Shown in pieces: positions 29,518 to 38,380 of a stretch of 64,000 bases of DNA. This DNA comes from Peribacillus sp. FSL H8-0477. Lineage in GTDB: Bacteria; Bacillota; Bacilli; Bacillales; DSM-1321. A model generated the notes under the pieces. It was not told the origin of the DNA, ran no database searches, and was given only the letters and a program-made list of their open reading frames with translations. Every line of letters begins with the position of its first letter. Position 1 is the first letter of the stretch. The DNA is taken from contig NZ_JBBODE010000001.1 in NCBI RefSeq assembly GCF_038002765.1, positions 1,488,001-1,552,000 of the forward strand, in the 5' to 3' direction. A program made the translations under genes and the position numbers.

Positions 29518-29551
29518 AAGTGTAGTTATTACCGCTTCTCTAATCGATGCA
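29504..29551. terminator. Inverted repeat overlapping the end of ytrI, facing nrnA
   Basis: TGCATCGATTATAGAAG pairs with CTTCTCTAATCGATGCA (one mismatch) across a 14-nt loop. The left arm encodes the last residues and stop of ytrI; the right arm abuts the nrnA stop. There is no U tract on either side, so it may block convergent transcription or protect 3' ends rather than act as a classic terminator. Confidence 0.55.
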
Positions 29552-30499
29552 TCAACTATCCCGATAATTCGCACATGCTTCTTCTAAATCCTCAAGGACA
29601 CGATCTGCTGCTGCCCATGAATAAATAGAAGCACCTGCAGCCATCGGATGACCGCCTCCGCTGTACTTTTTAGCAATCCCATTAATGACGGGACCTTTTG
29701 AGCGAAGTCTGACTCTAATTTCTTTCTCTTCCTCTATAAAGAACACCCATGCCTTTATTCCTTTAACCGAACCAAGTGTACTCACAAGCAGTGATGCTTC
29801 AGCTGGAGTAACACCAAATTGCTCCATTACATCCCGTGTAAGGATCATTTTACCTGTACCATTCTCGAGAATACTAAAATGCTGCAGTACATAACCATTC
29901 AATCGGACAATTTTTTCTTCTACATCATACATTTGACTGAAAAGCTGTGGACGGTCAAAGGCATAAGAAACCAGTTCACCTGCGTAGACTAACGTTTTCT
30001 CTGTCGTACTCGGATACAAAAACCTCCCAGTATCACCGACAATTCCCGCGAATAATAAGCGTGCTGCTTCATCATTTAAAACCAAGCCGATGTTCTTTCC
30101 ATACTCATACAGCTCATAAATCATTTCACTAGTCGAGCTGGCATTCGTATCCACCCAAAGAAGGTCACCATATTGATCTTCATTTGGATGATGATCAATT
30201 TTAATGAGTTTATCAGCCAAGGGATACCTTGTATCATCGATTCGCTCGGCATTTGCCGTGTCACATATAATGACGAGTGCGCCCTGATAGGTTTCATCCG
30301 ATATCGTATCCAAACGTCTTAAGTAATTCAGCGATTTCTCTTCCTCCCCAACTGTATAAATCATTTTCTCTGGGAAAGAGACTTTCAGCATTTCAGCCAG
30401 TCCCCCTTGCGACCCATAAGCATCAGGGTCTGGACGGACGTGACGATGAATAATAATTGTTTGATAATTTTTTATTTCTTGAATAATTAGTGCTTTCAT
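29552..30499 (-). CDS. nrnA: Bifunctional oligoribonuclease/pAp phosphatase NrnA
   Basis: 315 aa DHH-DHHA1 protein. Degrades 2-5 nt RNAs (and pGpG) and removes the 3'-phosphate of pAp. DHH motifs: HRHVRPDPDAYGSQGGL, ICDTANAERID, KIDHHPNEDQYGDL, GIVGDTGRFLYP. The DHHA1 substrate-binding loop is RSKGPVINGIAKKYSGGGHPMAAGAS. GAAGGAG precedes the ATG. Convergent with ytrI. Relevant to the diguanylate cyclase encoded at 61213-63096, because NrnA-type enzymes clear the c-di-GMP breakdown product. Confidence 0.96.
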   Translation of the reverse strand: MKALIIQEIKNYQTIIIHRHVRPDPDAYGSQGGLAEMLKVSFPEKMIYTVGEEEKSLNYLRRLDTISDETYQGALVIICDTANAERIDDTRYPLADKLIKIDHHPNEDQYGDLLWVDTNASSTSEMIYELYEYGKNIGLVLNDEAARLLFAGIVGDTGRFLYPSTTEKTLVYAGELVSYAFDRPQLFSQMYDVEEKIVRLNGYVLQHFSILENGTGKMILTRDVMEQFGVTPAEASLLVSTLGSVKGIKAWVFFIEEEKEIRVRLRSKGPVINGIAKKYSGGGHPMAAGASIYSWAAADRVLEDLEEACANYRDS

Positions 30500-30658
30500 A
30501 GGTTTCTCCTTCTAAAACGAACAGTTTTCTTAACAAGGTGTTATTAACATCTATTCTAGGTAGATTGTCAATATCCTGCCATACAGTTTAATTGCCTTCA
30601 TTGTCATATCCCGTTACAATAAGGAAAGATTACAAAATGTTTGGAGGATTTGTTACTA

Positions 30659-30964
30659 ATGCCAATTCTTGTTGTCATCATTGTTATATCGTTCGCATTT
30701 TATATTTTCTATAAAATTAAATCGTTTAGAACTCATAGACCTATGGAAAAGAAATGGCTTTCCGGTAAGTCATCTATGGCACTAGGCTTGTTCGTTTTCG
30801 GTTTTGGTGTAAACCAATTGTTCTTATACCCTACAACTACTACATATATTGTAGCTGCCTTATTTATTCTAATCGGCGGTTTCAGTATATTCGGCGGATA
30901 TAAGATGTATAAGCATTATCTACCATTTGCCATAAAAGAAGCACAAGAGTTTACGCAAGGTTAA
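30659..30964 (+). CDS. ytpI: YtpI-like membrane protein
   Basis: 101 aa with three hydrophobic helices (ILVVIIVISFAFYIFYKI, SSMALGLFVFGFGVNQLFLY, YIVAALFILIGGFSIFGGYKMY) joined by basic loops, followed by YLPFAIKEAQEFTQG. Matches the Bacillus YtpI family, function unknown. The ATG follows GGAGG by 11 nt; earlier in-frame TTGs overlap the ribosome-binding site. Flanked by nrnA (divergent) and ytoI (convergent). Confidence 0.88.
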   Translation: MPILVVIIVISFAFYIFYKIKSFRTHRPMEKKWLSGKSSMALGLFVFGFGVNQLFLYPTTTTYIVAALFILIGGFSIFGGYKMYKHYLPFAIKEAQEFTQG

Positions 30965-30974
30965 CTATAAATCA

Positions 30975-31016
30975 AAAAAAGGATGAGACAGCTTACCGGC
31001 CGGCTCATTCTTTTTT
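30975..31016. terminator. Bidirectional terminator between ytpI and ytoI
   Basis: AAAAAAGGATGAG pairs with CTCATTCTTTTTT (one G-T), with a GC-rich apical region. A and T tracts serve both converging genes; the ytoI stop lies four bases beyond. Confidence 0.85.
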
Positions 31017-31019
31017 GTT

Positions 31020-32339
31020 TTATGAGCGATCCAAAAGCTGACAGGTTAGAAGGGCTTTACCTACCAATTTCCCTTCATTGAACACTTCAACGTCCACTTT
31101 TCCAAACTTTCTACCAACTTCGAGTACTCTAGGATGTATCTCCAATAAACTTTCAATTTGTACCGGCTTAATGAAATAGATGGTCATATTCTCTACAACC
31201 AAATCCCCTCGTTTATAGCTTCTTAGCACTCTATTGGCTGAATCAGTTACAAGTGTCGTAAATACTCCATTTGAGATGGTCCCTAAATAATTCGTCATTT
31301 GCGGTGTAACTTGGTATTGATAGATATCTTCACCTTTTGGCCGGTTATCTGTCATCACCAGCTGACTCGTAATCGTATCATCAATTGTTTCACCAACCTG
31401 TGGCTGTCTTTGACTCATTTGTAGTGCCTTCAAGACATCCTGCCTGCTGATAATCCCTTGTAAGATATGGCCATCATTGACAACTGGAAGTAATTCTATC
31501 CCTTCCCAAACCATCATATGTGCAGAAGAGGCTACACTCGTCTTCAAACCTACCGTCATTGGGCTTTTAGTCATAACCTTATCCAGAAGAACGGTGTCCT
31601 CTTGTCCCATAATATCCTTTGACGTAACCATCCCCATAATTTTCATCTGCTCATCAACAACTGGAAAACGGCTATGTCCCGTTTCTCGGTTATATTTGAG
31701 CCAGTCCGAAATACGGTCGCCCGTCTTCAGGAAGGTTGTTTCATGCACAGGTGTTAAAATGTCTTCCACAAATAAAATTTCTTTTTTAATTAACTGATCG
31801 TAAATCGCTCGGTTAATCATAGTGGCTACTGTGAAGGTGTCATAACTTGTAGAAATGACTGGCATTTGTACTTCATCAGCCAGTTTTTTGACACTTTCTT
31901 CTGTGTCAAAACCACCTGTAATTAAAACGGCAGCTCCTGCCTGAAGGGCGAGTTCATGAGCATTTGTCCGATTACCGACGATTAATAAATTTCCTGGTCC
32001 CGTATAGCGCATCATCGCTTCAAGCTTCATTGCGCCAATAACAAATTTATTTAAGGTTTTATGCAATCCTTCACGACCGCCCATCACTTGGCCGTCTACA
32101 ATGTTAACCACCTCTGCAAAGGTGAGTTTTTCAATATTTTCTCTCTTTTTACGTTCAATCCTAATTGTTCCTACCCGCTCAATAGAACTAACGTATCCTT
32201 GATTTTCTGCTTCTTTAATTGCTCGGTAAGCTGTTCCTTCACTTACACTCAAGACCTTAGCAATTTGACGAACTGATATCTTCTCTCCAACTGGGAGCCC
32301 ATCAATATGTTTAAGTATTTGTTCATGCTTAGTAGCCAA
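31020..32339 (-). CDS. ytoI: HTH-DRTGG-CBS-hot-dog regulator YtoI
   Basis: 439 aa, the B. subtilis YtoI length. Four modules in order: helix-turn-helix (about 1-65, VSEGTAYRAIKEAENQGYV), DRTGG domain (about 70-180, VVNIVDGQVMGGREG), two CBS motifs (about 185-305, HSRFPVVDEQMKIMGMVTSKDIMG and LPVVNDGHILQGIISRQDVL), and a C-terminal hot-dog thioesterase-like fold (about 325-439). The arrangement suggests a DNA-binding sensor of nucleotides and an acyl ligand; no target is known. The start chosen is TTG (LATKHEQILKHI) nine bases after AAAGG; the upstream ATG at 32357 has no ribosome-binding site. Confidence 0.88.
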   Translation of the reverse strand: MATKHEQILKHIDGLPVGEKISVRQIAKVLSVSEGTAYRAIKEAENQGYVSSIERVGTIRIERKKRENIEKLTFAEVVNIVDGQVMGGREGLHKTLNKFVIGAMKLEAMMRYTGPGNLLIVGNRTNAHELALQAGAAVLITGGFDTEESVKKLADEVQMPVISTSYDTFTVATMINRAIYDQLIKKEILFVEDILTPVHETTFLKTGDRISDWLKYNRETGHSRFPVVDEQMKIMGMVTSKDIMGQEDTVLLDKVMTKSPMTVGLKTSVASSAHMMVWEGIELLPVVNDGHILQGIISRQDVLKALQMSQRQPQVGETIDDTITSQLVMTDNRPKGEDIYQYQVTPQMTNYLGTISNGVFTTLVTDSANRVLRSYKRGDLVVENMTIYFIKPVQIESLLEIHPRVLEVGRKFGKVDVEVFNEGKLVGKALLTCQLLDRS

Positions 32340-32416
32340 GTTCTTCACCCTTTTCATGGTAATTCTATTTCTTTATTATAGAGTGAAGTAACCCGCTATT
32401 CAACGAACGATCGTTT

Positions 32417-32647
32417 TTAATAAATTCTTTCCCGCAGCCGCTGTTTTTTTCCTTTCGAAATCGCCTTTCGCTTTTTCGGAGTATAAAGGATGCTTGAAAG
32501 ATTTCCCGCAATGGCAAACAAAAGCATGCAAAGCCAGGAAACCGCAAATACTCCTTCTGGTCCTTCTGCCCGAATGGACAACTGTGGCAACGCATAATAC
32601 AACATACAGAAACATAATAACAAACAAAGCAATAACCGCTGTTTCAT
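32417..32647 (-). CDS. Small two-helix membrane protein of unknown function
   Basis: 76 aa. A signal-anchor-like N-terminus MKQRLLLCLLLCFCMLYYALP is followed by a short Gly/Glu loop, a second helix (VFAVSWLCMLLFAIAGNLSSIL) and a very basic tail (KKRKAISKGKKQRLRERIY). Both termini are probably cytoplasmic. GAGGGG is spaced six bases before the ATG; the open frame continues 27 codons upstream but without a ribosome-binding site. Located between ytkL and ytoI on the same strand. No function can be assigned. Confidence 0.65.
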   Translation of the reverse strand: MKQRLLLCLLLCFCMLYYALPQLSIRAEGPEGVFAVSWLCMLLFAIAGNLSSILYTPKKRKAISKGKKQRLRERIY

Positions 32648-32703
32648 GGTAATCCCCTCTCTTTGGGCATCATGCCGCGCTATATTGTATGCGTCGTCCA
32701 CAG

Positions 32704-32755
32704 AAAAAAGAAGAAGAAATAGTCTCATATCAATGAAATGACCATTTCTTCTTCT
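32704..32755 (-). terminator. Terminator after ytkL
   Basis: AGAAGAAGAAAT and ATTTCTTCTTCT form a stem closed by a long internal loop on the minus strand, followed by TTTTTTC. Confidence 0.75.
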
Positions 32756-32767
32756 ATATTTGTATTT

Positions 32768-33451
32768 TTATAACTCAATTGATTCTCCAGCTTCTAGAAC
32801 TTTTCCGTTTTGATTGGTCAGTAAGTCAATAAATCTTTGCGGATCCTGTTTAATGACTGGGAAAGTATTAAAATGAATGGGTACCACCTGTTTAGCTTGT
32901 AAAAACTCCGCAGCAAGTGCTGCATCTTCCGGACCCATTGTGAAGTTGTCTCCTATTGGCAAGAAAGCTACATCAATTGGATGTCTTTCACCGATCAACT
33001 TCATATCCGAAAAGACTGCAGTATCCCCTGCATGATAAACGGTTTTACCTTCTGCCATAAACAGTATTCCTGCAGGCATTCCAAGATAAATAATTTGACC
33101 ATTTTCCTGCATGAGTCCCGTGCCATGAAAAGCCGGCGTGAACTTCACTTTCCCAAAGTCAAACTGGTAAGCACCGCCAATGCTCATTCCATGTGTTCGT
33201 TCAACACCTTGTCCAGATAAGTAATGTTCTAATTCTGCCACTGCAATGACTAACGCATTATGTTTTTTTGCAAGTTCTACCGTATCTCCAAGATGATCAC
33301 CGTGGCCATGAGTAAGAATAATGACATCCGGTTTCACGTCATCTACCACTAAATCTGTCAAACTATTTCCATTAATAAATGGATCAATTAAGATCGTCGT
33401 GTCGTTTGTTTCTATTTTCACTACTGAATGTCCATGATACGAAATGTTCAT
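32768..33451 (-). CDS. ytkL: UPF0173 metal-dependent hydrolase YtkL
   Basis: 227 aa metallo-beta-lactamase fold protein, same length as B. subtilis YtkL. Zinc ligands are in [11 protein letters not shown] (HxHxDH), with a further His in FTPAFHGTG, Asp in [12 protein letters not shown] and His in [10 protein letters not shown]. The N-terminal [15 protein letters not shown] is characteristic. Substrate unknown. AGAGGGAATATAT precedes the ATG. Divergent from the M24 peptidase gene. Confidence 0.93.
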   Translation of the reverse strand: MNISYHGHSVVKIETNDTTILIDPFINGNSLTDLVVDDVKPDVIILTHGHGDHLGDTVELAKKHNALVIAVAELEHYLSGQGVERTHGMSIGGAYQFDFGKVKFTPAFHGTGLMQENGQIIYLGMPAGILFMAEGKTVYHAGDTAVFSDMKLIGERHPIDVAFLPIGDNFTMGPEDAALAAEFLQAKQVVPIHFNTFPVIKQDPQRFIDLLTNQNGKVLEAGESIEL

Positions 33452-33590
33452 ATATATTCCCTCTTTCTGTTTAAAAGGTGATTTTCCACAACTCTATCAT
33501 TTTACCCGCTTTTTTAAAAGTCTAACTATTTACAATTATTTTTCTTATTGATATGGTCATTGTATACACACAATTTGGGGGCTATTAATC

Positions 33591-34685
33591 ATGAATCAAC
33601 GAATCAACGAACTAACCGACTGGCTGCAGGAAAAAAATCTCGATGCACTCTTTATAACTGCGCCAGATAATGTTTTTTATTGCAGCGGATTTCTAAGCGA
33701 TCCCCATGAACGAGTACTTGCGCTTGTTCTTTTTCCTGAAGCAGAACCATTTCTTGTTTGCCCGCAAATGGAAATAGACGACGCTAAGCAAGCTGGATGG
33801 TCAGGCGATATCCTTGGCTATAGTGATATTGAAGATCCTTGGGAGAAAATTAGTACCTGCATCCAAAACCGTTCTGTTCAAATTAGAAAATTGGCCATCG
33901 AGAAAGAACATCTAACCGTTGAACGACTTGAAATCATTCAAGGTCGCTTTTCTCACCCTGCACTCTTTGCTGCAGAAGAAAAACTTCGTTTATTACGCAT
34001 GGTTAAAACTGAAGATGAATTACTAAAAATCAGGGAAGCATGCCGTCTTGCTGATTATGCTGTAGAAGTAGGTGTGAATGAAATTACTGATGGGAAAACA
34101 GAGATGGAAATCCTCGCTGCCATCGAATTTGAAATGAAAAAATCAGGTGTCAGCCAGATGTCCTTTTCAACCATGGTCCTTACCGGCATCAATGCCGCTT
34201 CTCCACACGGTACTCCAGGAAACACAAAAATTAAACGAGGCGATCTCGTTCTATTCGATCTTGGTGTTGTGTTTGAAGGGTACTGTTCTGACATCTCAAG
34301 AACAGTCGCTTATGGAGATATTTCAGACAAGCAGCAAGATATCTTTGACAGTGTTTTAAAAGCCCAAGAGGCTGCTATACGGTTAAGCAAACCGGGGATT
34401 TCTTGTTCAGAAGTTGATCAAACAGCTAGAAGAATCATTGAGAGCCGTGGATATGGTGATTACTTCCCGCATCGCCTCGGTCACGGCCTTGGGATAAGTG
34501 TTCATGAATATCCATCCGTTACCGAAACGAATCCTTTATTGCTTCAACCTGGGATGGTATTTACAATCGAACCTGGAATTTATGTCCCAGACGTCGCTGG
34601 TGTTCGAATTGAAGATGATATCTACATAACGGAAACAGGCTGTGAAATACTAACTAAGTTCCCTAAAACCTTGCAAATAAAATAA
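33591..34685 (+). CDS. M24 family Xaa-Pro peptidase
   Basis: 364 aa aminopeptidase P/prolidase fold. The N-terminal creatinase-like domain (about 1-130, LITAPDNVFYCSGFLSD) precedes the pita-bread catalytic domain. Metal ligands: Asp pair in VLFDLGVVFEGYCSDISRTV, His in RLGHGLGISVHEYPS, Glu in TIEPGIYVPDVAGVRIEDD (two Glu). Expected to cleave N-terminal residues before proline in the cytoplasm. TTTGGGGGC lies about ten bases before the ATG. Related to Bacillus YqhT/YkvY-type proteins, but I cannot decide which, so no symbol is given. Confidence 0.9.
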   Translation: MNQRINELTDWLQEKNLDALFITAPDNVFYCSGFLSDPHERVLALVLFPEAEPFLVCPQMEIDDAKQAGWSGDILGYSDIEDPWEKISTCIQNRSVQIRKLAIEKEHLTVERLEIIQGRFSHPALFAAEEKLRLLRMVKTEDELLKIREACRLADYAVEVGVNEITDGKTEMEILAAIEFEMKKSGVSQMSFSTMVLTGINAASPHGTPGNTKIKRGDLVLFDLGVVFEGYCSDISRTVAYGDISDKQQDIFDSVLKAQEAAIRLSKPGISCSEVDQTARRIIESRGYGDYFPHRLGHGLGISVHEYPSVTETNPLLLQPGMVFTIEPGIYVPDVAGVRIEDDIYITETGCEILTKFPKTLQIK

Positions 34686-34788
34686 GGTTAAAACTACAGA
34701 AAAAAAACCCATTTCTAAATATGTTATGACAATTTCGTCTATTTTTATGTAAATAATAGGTTATAATTTAGTAAGAGGAGGAGATTCC

Positions 34789-35235
34789 ATGACTATGCAA
34801 TATAAAAAAGTATTAGTAGCAGTTGATGGCTCAAAAGAAGCTGAATGGGCTCTGAAAAAGGCGATTGAGGTTTGTAAACGAAATCATGCGGAACTTGTGA
34901 TTGGCCACGTAATCGATACAAGAAATTACCCGACACTAGAAGCCTATGACATGACGATTCGTGATCGTGCAGAAGAATTTGCCGGTGAGATTCTCGATAA
35001 ATACAAAGCAATAGCTGAAAAAGAAGGTATTCAAGCGGTGACTGAAATTGAGCTTGGGTCTCCCAAAGTCAAAATAACAAAATCATTGGCAGTCAAACAT
35101 AATGTAGATCTTATTATGTGTGGAGCTACGGGGTTAAATGCAGTGGAACGTTTCTTAATTGGAAGCGTTTCGGAAAATATTGTCCGCACCTCTCCTTGCG
35201 ATGTTTTAATTATTCGCAGCGAAAAAGATAATTAA
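34789..35235 (+). CDS. Universal stress protein (UspA family)
   Basis: 148 aa single Usp domain. The ATP-binding type signature G-2x-G-9x-G-S is present in GATGLNAVERFLIGSVSENIV, and the N-terminal strand VLVAVDGSKEAEWAL is typical, so nucleotide binding is likely. GAGGAGGAG is well placed for the ATG at 34789; a second ATG two codons later is possible. A TATAAT at 34762-34767 may be its -10. Monocistronic, ended by a strong terminator. Confidence 0.93.
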   Translation: MTMQYKKVLVAVDGSKEAEWALKKAIEVCKRNHAELVIGHVIDTRNYPTLEAYDMTIRDRAEEFAGEILDKYKAIAEKEGIQAVTEIELGSPKVKITKSLAVKHNVDLIMCGATGLNAVERFLIGSVSENIVRTSPCDVLIIRSEKDN

Positions 35236-35240
35236 TCAGC

Positions 35241-35274
35241 AAAAAAGACTCGTGCTAAAACACGAGTCTTTTTT
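35241..35274. terminator. Bidirectional terminator between usp and argH
   Basis: AAAAAAGACTCGTG-CTAAAA-CACGAGTCTTTTTT, a perfect 14-bp stem with A/T tracts on both sides. Confidence 0.95.
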
Positions 35275-35286
35275 GATAATCAATAG

Positions 35287-36660
35287 TTAAACTAGCAGAG
35301 ATTTCCCTTTTTCTATCGCTAGCTTCACTTGTTCAAAACCTGTCCCACCTTGACTATTCCGTCGTTTCACAGCTTCGTAAGGATTTAACGCTGTATAGAT
35401 ATCCTCTTCAAAAAGCTCAGAAGCTTCTTTAAACTGGTTGAGGTTTAAATCAGCTAAATAACATCCGTTCTGAACACAGAAAAGAACTAGTTTCCCAACA
35501 ACTTCATGGGCTTCACGGAATGGCATCCCTTTCGCCGCAAGATAATCAGCTAATTCAGTAGCATTAGAGAAGTCATTTTTTGTTGCTTTCTCCATTACTT
35601 CTGTTTTCACTTTCATGGTCGAAATCATTCCCTCAAAAATCTTCAAAGAACCAATAATTGTTTTTACCGTATCGAAGATTCCTTCTTTATCTTCTTGCAT
35701 GTCTTTATTATACGCAAGCGGCAGTCCTTTTAAGACAGTCAGCATGCCTGTTAGATTCCCATACACTCGTCCTGTTTTTCCGCGGATAAGTTCCGCCATA
35801 TCAGGGTTTTTCTTTTGCGGCATAATACTGCTTCCTGTTGAAAATGCATCATCTAATTCAACAAATTGAAACTCTTGACTAGACCAGAGTATAATCTCTT
35901 CACTGAAACGAGATAAATGCATCATCATAGTAGAACTGTTGCTTAAGAATTCAAGTGCAAAGTCACGATCACTTACTGCATCAAGACTATTTTCGTAAAT
36001 TCCTGCAAACCCTAGCAGTTCTGCGCTGTACGAACGATCAATCGGGAAAGTCGTACCAGCAAGAGCCCCTGCTCCTAACGGGGATACATTAATTCTCTTT
36101 TGACATTCACTGAAACGTTGTTTATCACGCTCAAGCATCCAGAAATAGGCCATTAAATGATGGGCAAATGAAATTGGCTGTGCGCGCTGTAAATGCGTAT
36201 AACCAGGAACAAGCGTTTCAACATGTTGTTCCGCTTGCTCGATTATCGCTGCCTGTAAACCATTTATTAACTTTACTACTTCCTCAGTTTGGGTACGCAG
36301 ATATAAGTGGATATCCGTTGCAACTTGGTCATTCCGGCTTCTGCCCGTATGAAGCTTTCCACCGACAGGACCAATTTCACTAATAAGCATACTCTCGAGA
36401 TTTAGATGAATATCTTCCATTTCAACCGAGAAGGTAAGCTCATCAAGTTTCGCTTTTTCCCGCAGAATCTGAAGCCCCGAGATAATTAAATCTGCATCCT
36501 CAACGGTTAAAATCTTGCATTTTTTTAACATCATTACGTGCGCCAAGCTTCCTTGAATATCTTCCAAAACAAGCTCCTTATCAAAGGAAATCGACGCTCC
36601 GAACTCATCTACCCATTCTTCAGCAGACTTTGTAAATCTGCCTCCCCACAATTTGCTCAC
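35287..36660 (-). CDS. argH: Argininosuccinate lyase
   Basis: 457 aa fumarase/aspartase superfamily enzyme, last step of arginine synthesis (argininosuccinate to arginine and fumarate). Starts [20 protein letters not shown]. Substrate loops: [34 protein letters not shown], and the catalytic-Ser flexible loop [20 protein letters not shown]. Overlaps argG by 4 nt, so it is translationally coupled, and is regulated with it from the ARG-box promoter. Confidence 0.97.
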   Translation of the reverse strand: MSKLWGGRFTKSAEEWVDEFGASISFDKELVLEDIQGSLAHVMMLKKCKILTVEDADLIISGLQILREKAKLDELTFSVEMEDIHLNLESMLISEIGPVGGKLHTGRSRNDQVATDIHLYLRTQTEEVVKLINGLQAAIIEQAEQHVETLVPGYTHLQRAQPISFAHHLMAYFWMLERDKQRFSECQKRINVSPLGAGALAGTTFPIDRSYSAELLGFAGIYENSLDAVSDRDFALEFLSNSSTMMMHLSRFSEEIILWSSQEFQFVELDDAFSTGSSIMPQKKNPDMAELIRGKTGRVYGNLTGMLTVLKGLPLAYNKDMQEDKEGIFDTVKTIIGSLKIFEGMISTMKVKTEVMEKATKNDFSNATELADYLAAKGMPFREAHEVVGKLVLFCVQNGCYLADLNLNQFKEASELFEEDIYTALNPYEAVKRRNSQGGTGFEQVKLAIEKGKSLLV

Positions 36661-37871
36661 ACTGTCACCTTCTTGGAGCTCTTGTTATTTACGATACTGT
36701 TTACTTTGGTTGGAAGACCCCATAGTGAAATGAAACCTACAGCTGCTTTATGATCAAATTCATCACTCTTCGTATATGTCGCTAATTTCTCATCATATAA
36801 TGAGTTATCTGATTTTCTTCCTTCAATAATTGCGTGTCCTTTGAATAGTTTCACACGAACTACACCATTAACATTTACTTGCGTTTCTTTTAAGAATGCA
36901 CTCAATGCTTTTTGAAGCGGTGAGAACCAAAGACCTTCATAAATTAGTTCAGTGATTTTTTTCTCTATTACTGGTTTAAAGTGCGCTACTTCTTTTACTA
37001 GTGTTATATCTTCAAGTTCTTTATGTGCTTTAATTAAGGTCATTGCACCTGGGCATTCATAGACTTCACGTGATTTAATTCCTACTAGTCTATTCTCTAC
37101 ATGATCAATTCTTCCCACACCATGTTTACCTGCAATTGCATTTAACTCCAGAATTAAATCAGCTACTTTATAAGACTTTCCGTCTATTGTTACTGGTACG
37201 CCTGCGTTAAATCCGATTTCAATGATATCTGCAGTATCTGGTGTTTCTTCAAGGCTGACCGTTAAATCGTATGCTCCTTCAGGTGGTGTTGCCCAAGGAT
37301 CTTCAAGAATTCCACATTCATTACTTCTTCCCCAAAGGTTTTGATCAATTGAGTATGGGCTGTCAAGATTAATTGGAATCGGAATATCATGATTGATTGC
37401 ATATTCGATTTCTTCTTCACGTGACCATCCCCACTCTCTTACTGGAGCAATGACTTCAAGGTTCGGATTCAATGCTTGAATAGAAACCTCAAAACGTACT
37501 TGGTCATTTCCTTTTCCTGTACATCCGTGAGCAACTGCTACCGCATTCTCTTTTTCAGCAATTTCGACTAATTTCTTCGCGATTAACGGACGCGATAAAG
37601 CTGAAACAAGCGGATATTTACCTTCATAAAGTGTATGAGCTTGCATGGCAATTAACGCAAACTCTTCAGCGAATTCGTCTTTTGCATCTATCATATATGA
37701 AGAAACAGCTCCAACAGTTAACGCTTTTTCTTTAACAAAGGATAAATCCTTTCCTTCACCTACATCTAAACAACATGCTACAACATCATAGTTTTTGTCT
37801 TGTAACCATTTAATTGCTACAGAAGTATCAAGACCTCCGGAATATGCTAATACCACTTTTTTATTTGCCAT
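36657..37871 (-). CDS. argG: Argininosuccinate synthase
   Basis: 404 aa. ATP-dependent condensation of citrulline and aspartate. N-type ATP pyrophosphatase P-loop [18 protein letters not shown]; other landmarks are [15 protein letters not shown], the aspartate/citrulline site [16 protein letters not shown] and [30 protein letters not shown] precedes the ATG. First gene of argGH. The promoter at 37938-37966 is followed by two ARG boxes in the leader, so AhrC/ArgR repression by arginine is expected. Confidence 0.97.
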   Translation of the reverse strand: MANKKVVLAYSGGLDTSVAIKWLQDKNYDVVACCLDVGEGKDLSFVKEKALTVGAVSSYMIDAKDEFAEEFALIAMQAHTLYEGKYPLVSALSRPLIAKKLVEIAEKENAVAVAHGCTGKGNDQVRFEVSIQALNPNLEVIAPVREWGWSREEEIEYAINHDIPIPINLDSPYSIDQNLWGRSNECGILEDPWATPPEGAYDLTVSLEETPDTADIIEIGFNAGVPVTIDGKSYKVADLILELNAIAGKHGVGRIDHVENRLVGIKSREVYECPGAMTLIKAHKELEDITLVKEVAHFKPVIEKKITELIYEGLWFSPLQKALSAFLKETQVNVNGVVRVKLFKGHAIIEGRKSDNSLYDEKLATYTKSDEFDHKAAVGFISLWGLPTKVNSIVNNKSSKKVTV

Positions 37872-37889
37872 TAATATCGTCCCCTTTTT

Positions 37890-37924
37890 ATGAATAAAAA
37901 TTCATATGTTTTAATTTTTATTCA
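37890..37924 (-). promoter_or_regulatory. Tandem ARG boxes (AhrC/ArgR operators) of argGH
   Basis: ATGAATAAAAATTCAT (37890-37905) is a near-perfect ARG box; TTGAATAAAAATTAAAA on the minus strand (37924-37908) is a second. B. subtilis AhrC boxes read CATGAATAAAAATTCAAG. They lie just downstream of the predicted start site, a repressing position. A weaker box-like sequence (GTGAATAAAAGTG on the minus strand) is near 38088-38100. Confidence 0.8.
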
Positions 37925-37937
37925 ATCTATGATAGTT

Positions 37938-37966
37938 ACTTTATCAGCTTTATACTCGTTTTGCAA
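37938..37966 (-). promoter_or_regulatory. Sigma-A promoter of argGH
   Basis: TTGCAA (37966-37961), 17 bases, TAAAGT (37943-37938) on the minus strand. The start site is predicted near 37931, immediately upstream of the ARG boxes. Confidence 0.55.
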
Positions 37967-38342
37967 GCCATTTTCATAGATTTTTCTGTTTTATTATAAA
38001 AATACTTATTTGTGCATAAAAACTTATCCCTTTAAGTAGGAATAAATAACTAAATTATTCATAAATGTGTTTTTTTGTATCATTTATCACTTTTATTCAC
38101 CTCATCATGGGGACCTATGCTAATAAATAAAATAAATCACTTCCGACTTAGATGAACAATCAGTATTAAATATGCATCTTTTTAACAAGTAAAAAGGTAT
38201 TTCTAATCGTTCTTACTATATTTATGCCTGAGCGGAGTCTTTTTTCAGAAGCCCCATCTTCTTGTATATTAAATTCAAGGATTTCTGTGTTGGTGTCTGT
38301 ATAATTTCATAAATAGAGTCATCCTGTCTTAAAAGAGCATTC
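37967..38342. other. Intergenic region between argG and alpha-glucosidase
   Basis: About 375 AT-rich bases. The proximal part may hold a distal ARG-box-like site. The distal part (38222-38344, minus) contains a 41-codon open stretch (LNALLRQDDSIYEIIQ... ending SAQA) with protein-like composition but no ribosome-binding site, possibly the 3' remnant of a lost gene. Confidence 0.4.
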
Positions 38343-38376
38343 AAAAAGGGAGCGCTAATGTCAGCACTCCCTTTTT
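38343..38376 (-). terminator. Terminator after alpha-glucosidase
   Basis: AAAAAGGGAG-GCT and AGC-CTCCCTTTTT arms with one mismatch, directly after the stop codon; the T tract is part of the stem. Confidence 0.8.
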
Positions 38377-38380
38377 CGGA

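Noticed and set aside
32365-32627. Two further minus-strand open frames (75-76 codons) overlapping the small membrane protein gene
   Set aside because: Neither has a ribosome-binding site. The frame with GAGGGG, a clear two-helix topology and a basic tail (32417-32647) is the better coding candidate.
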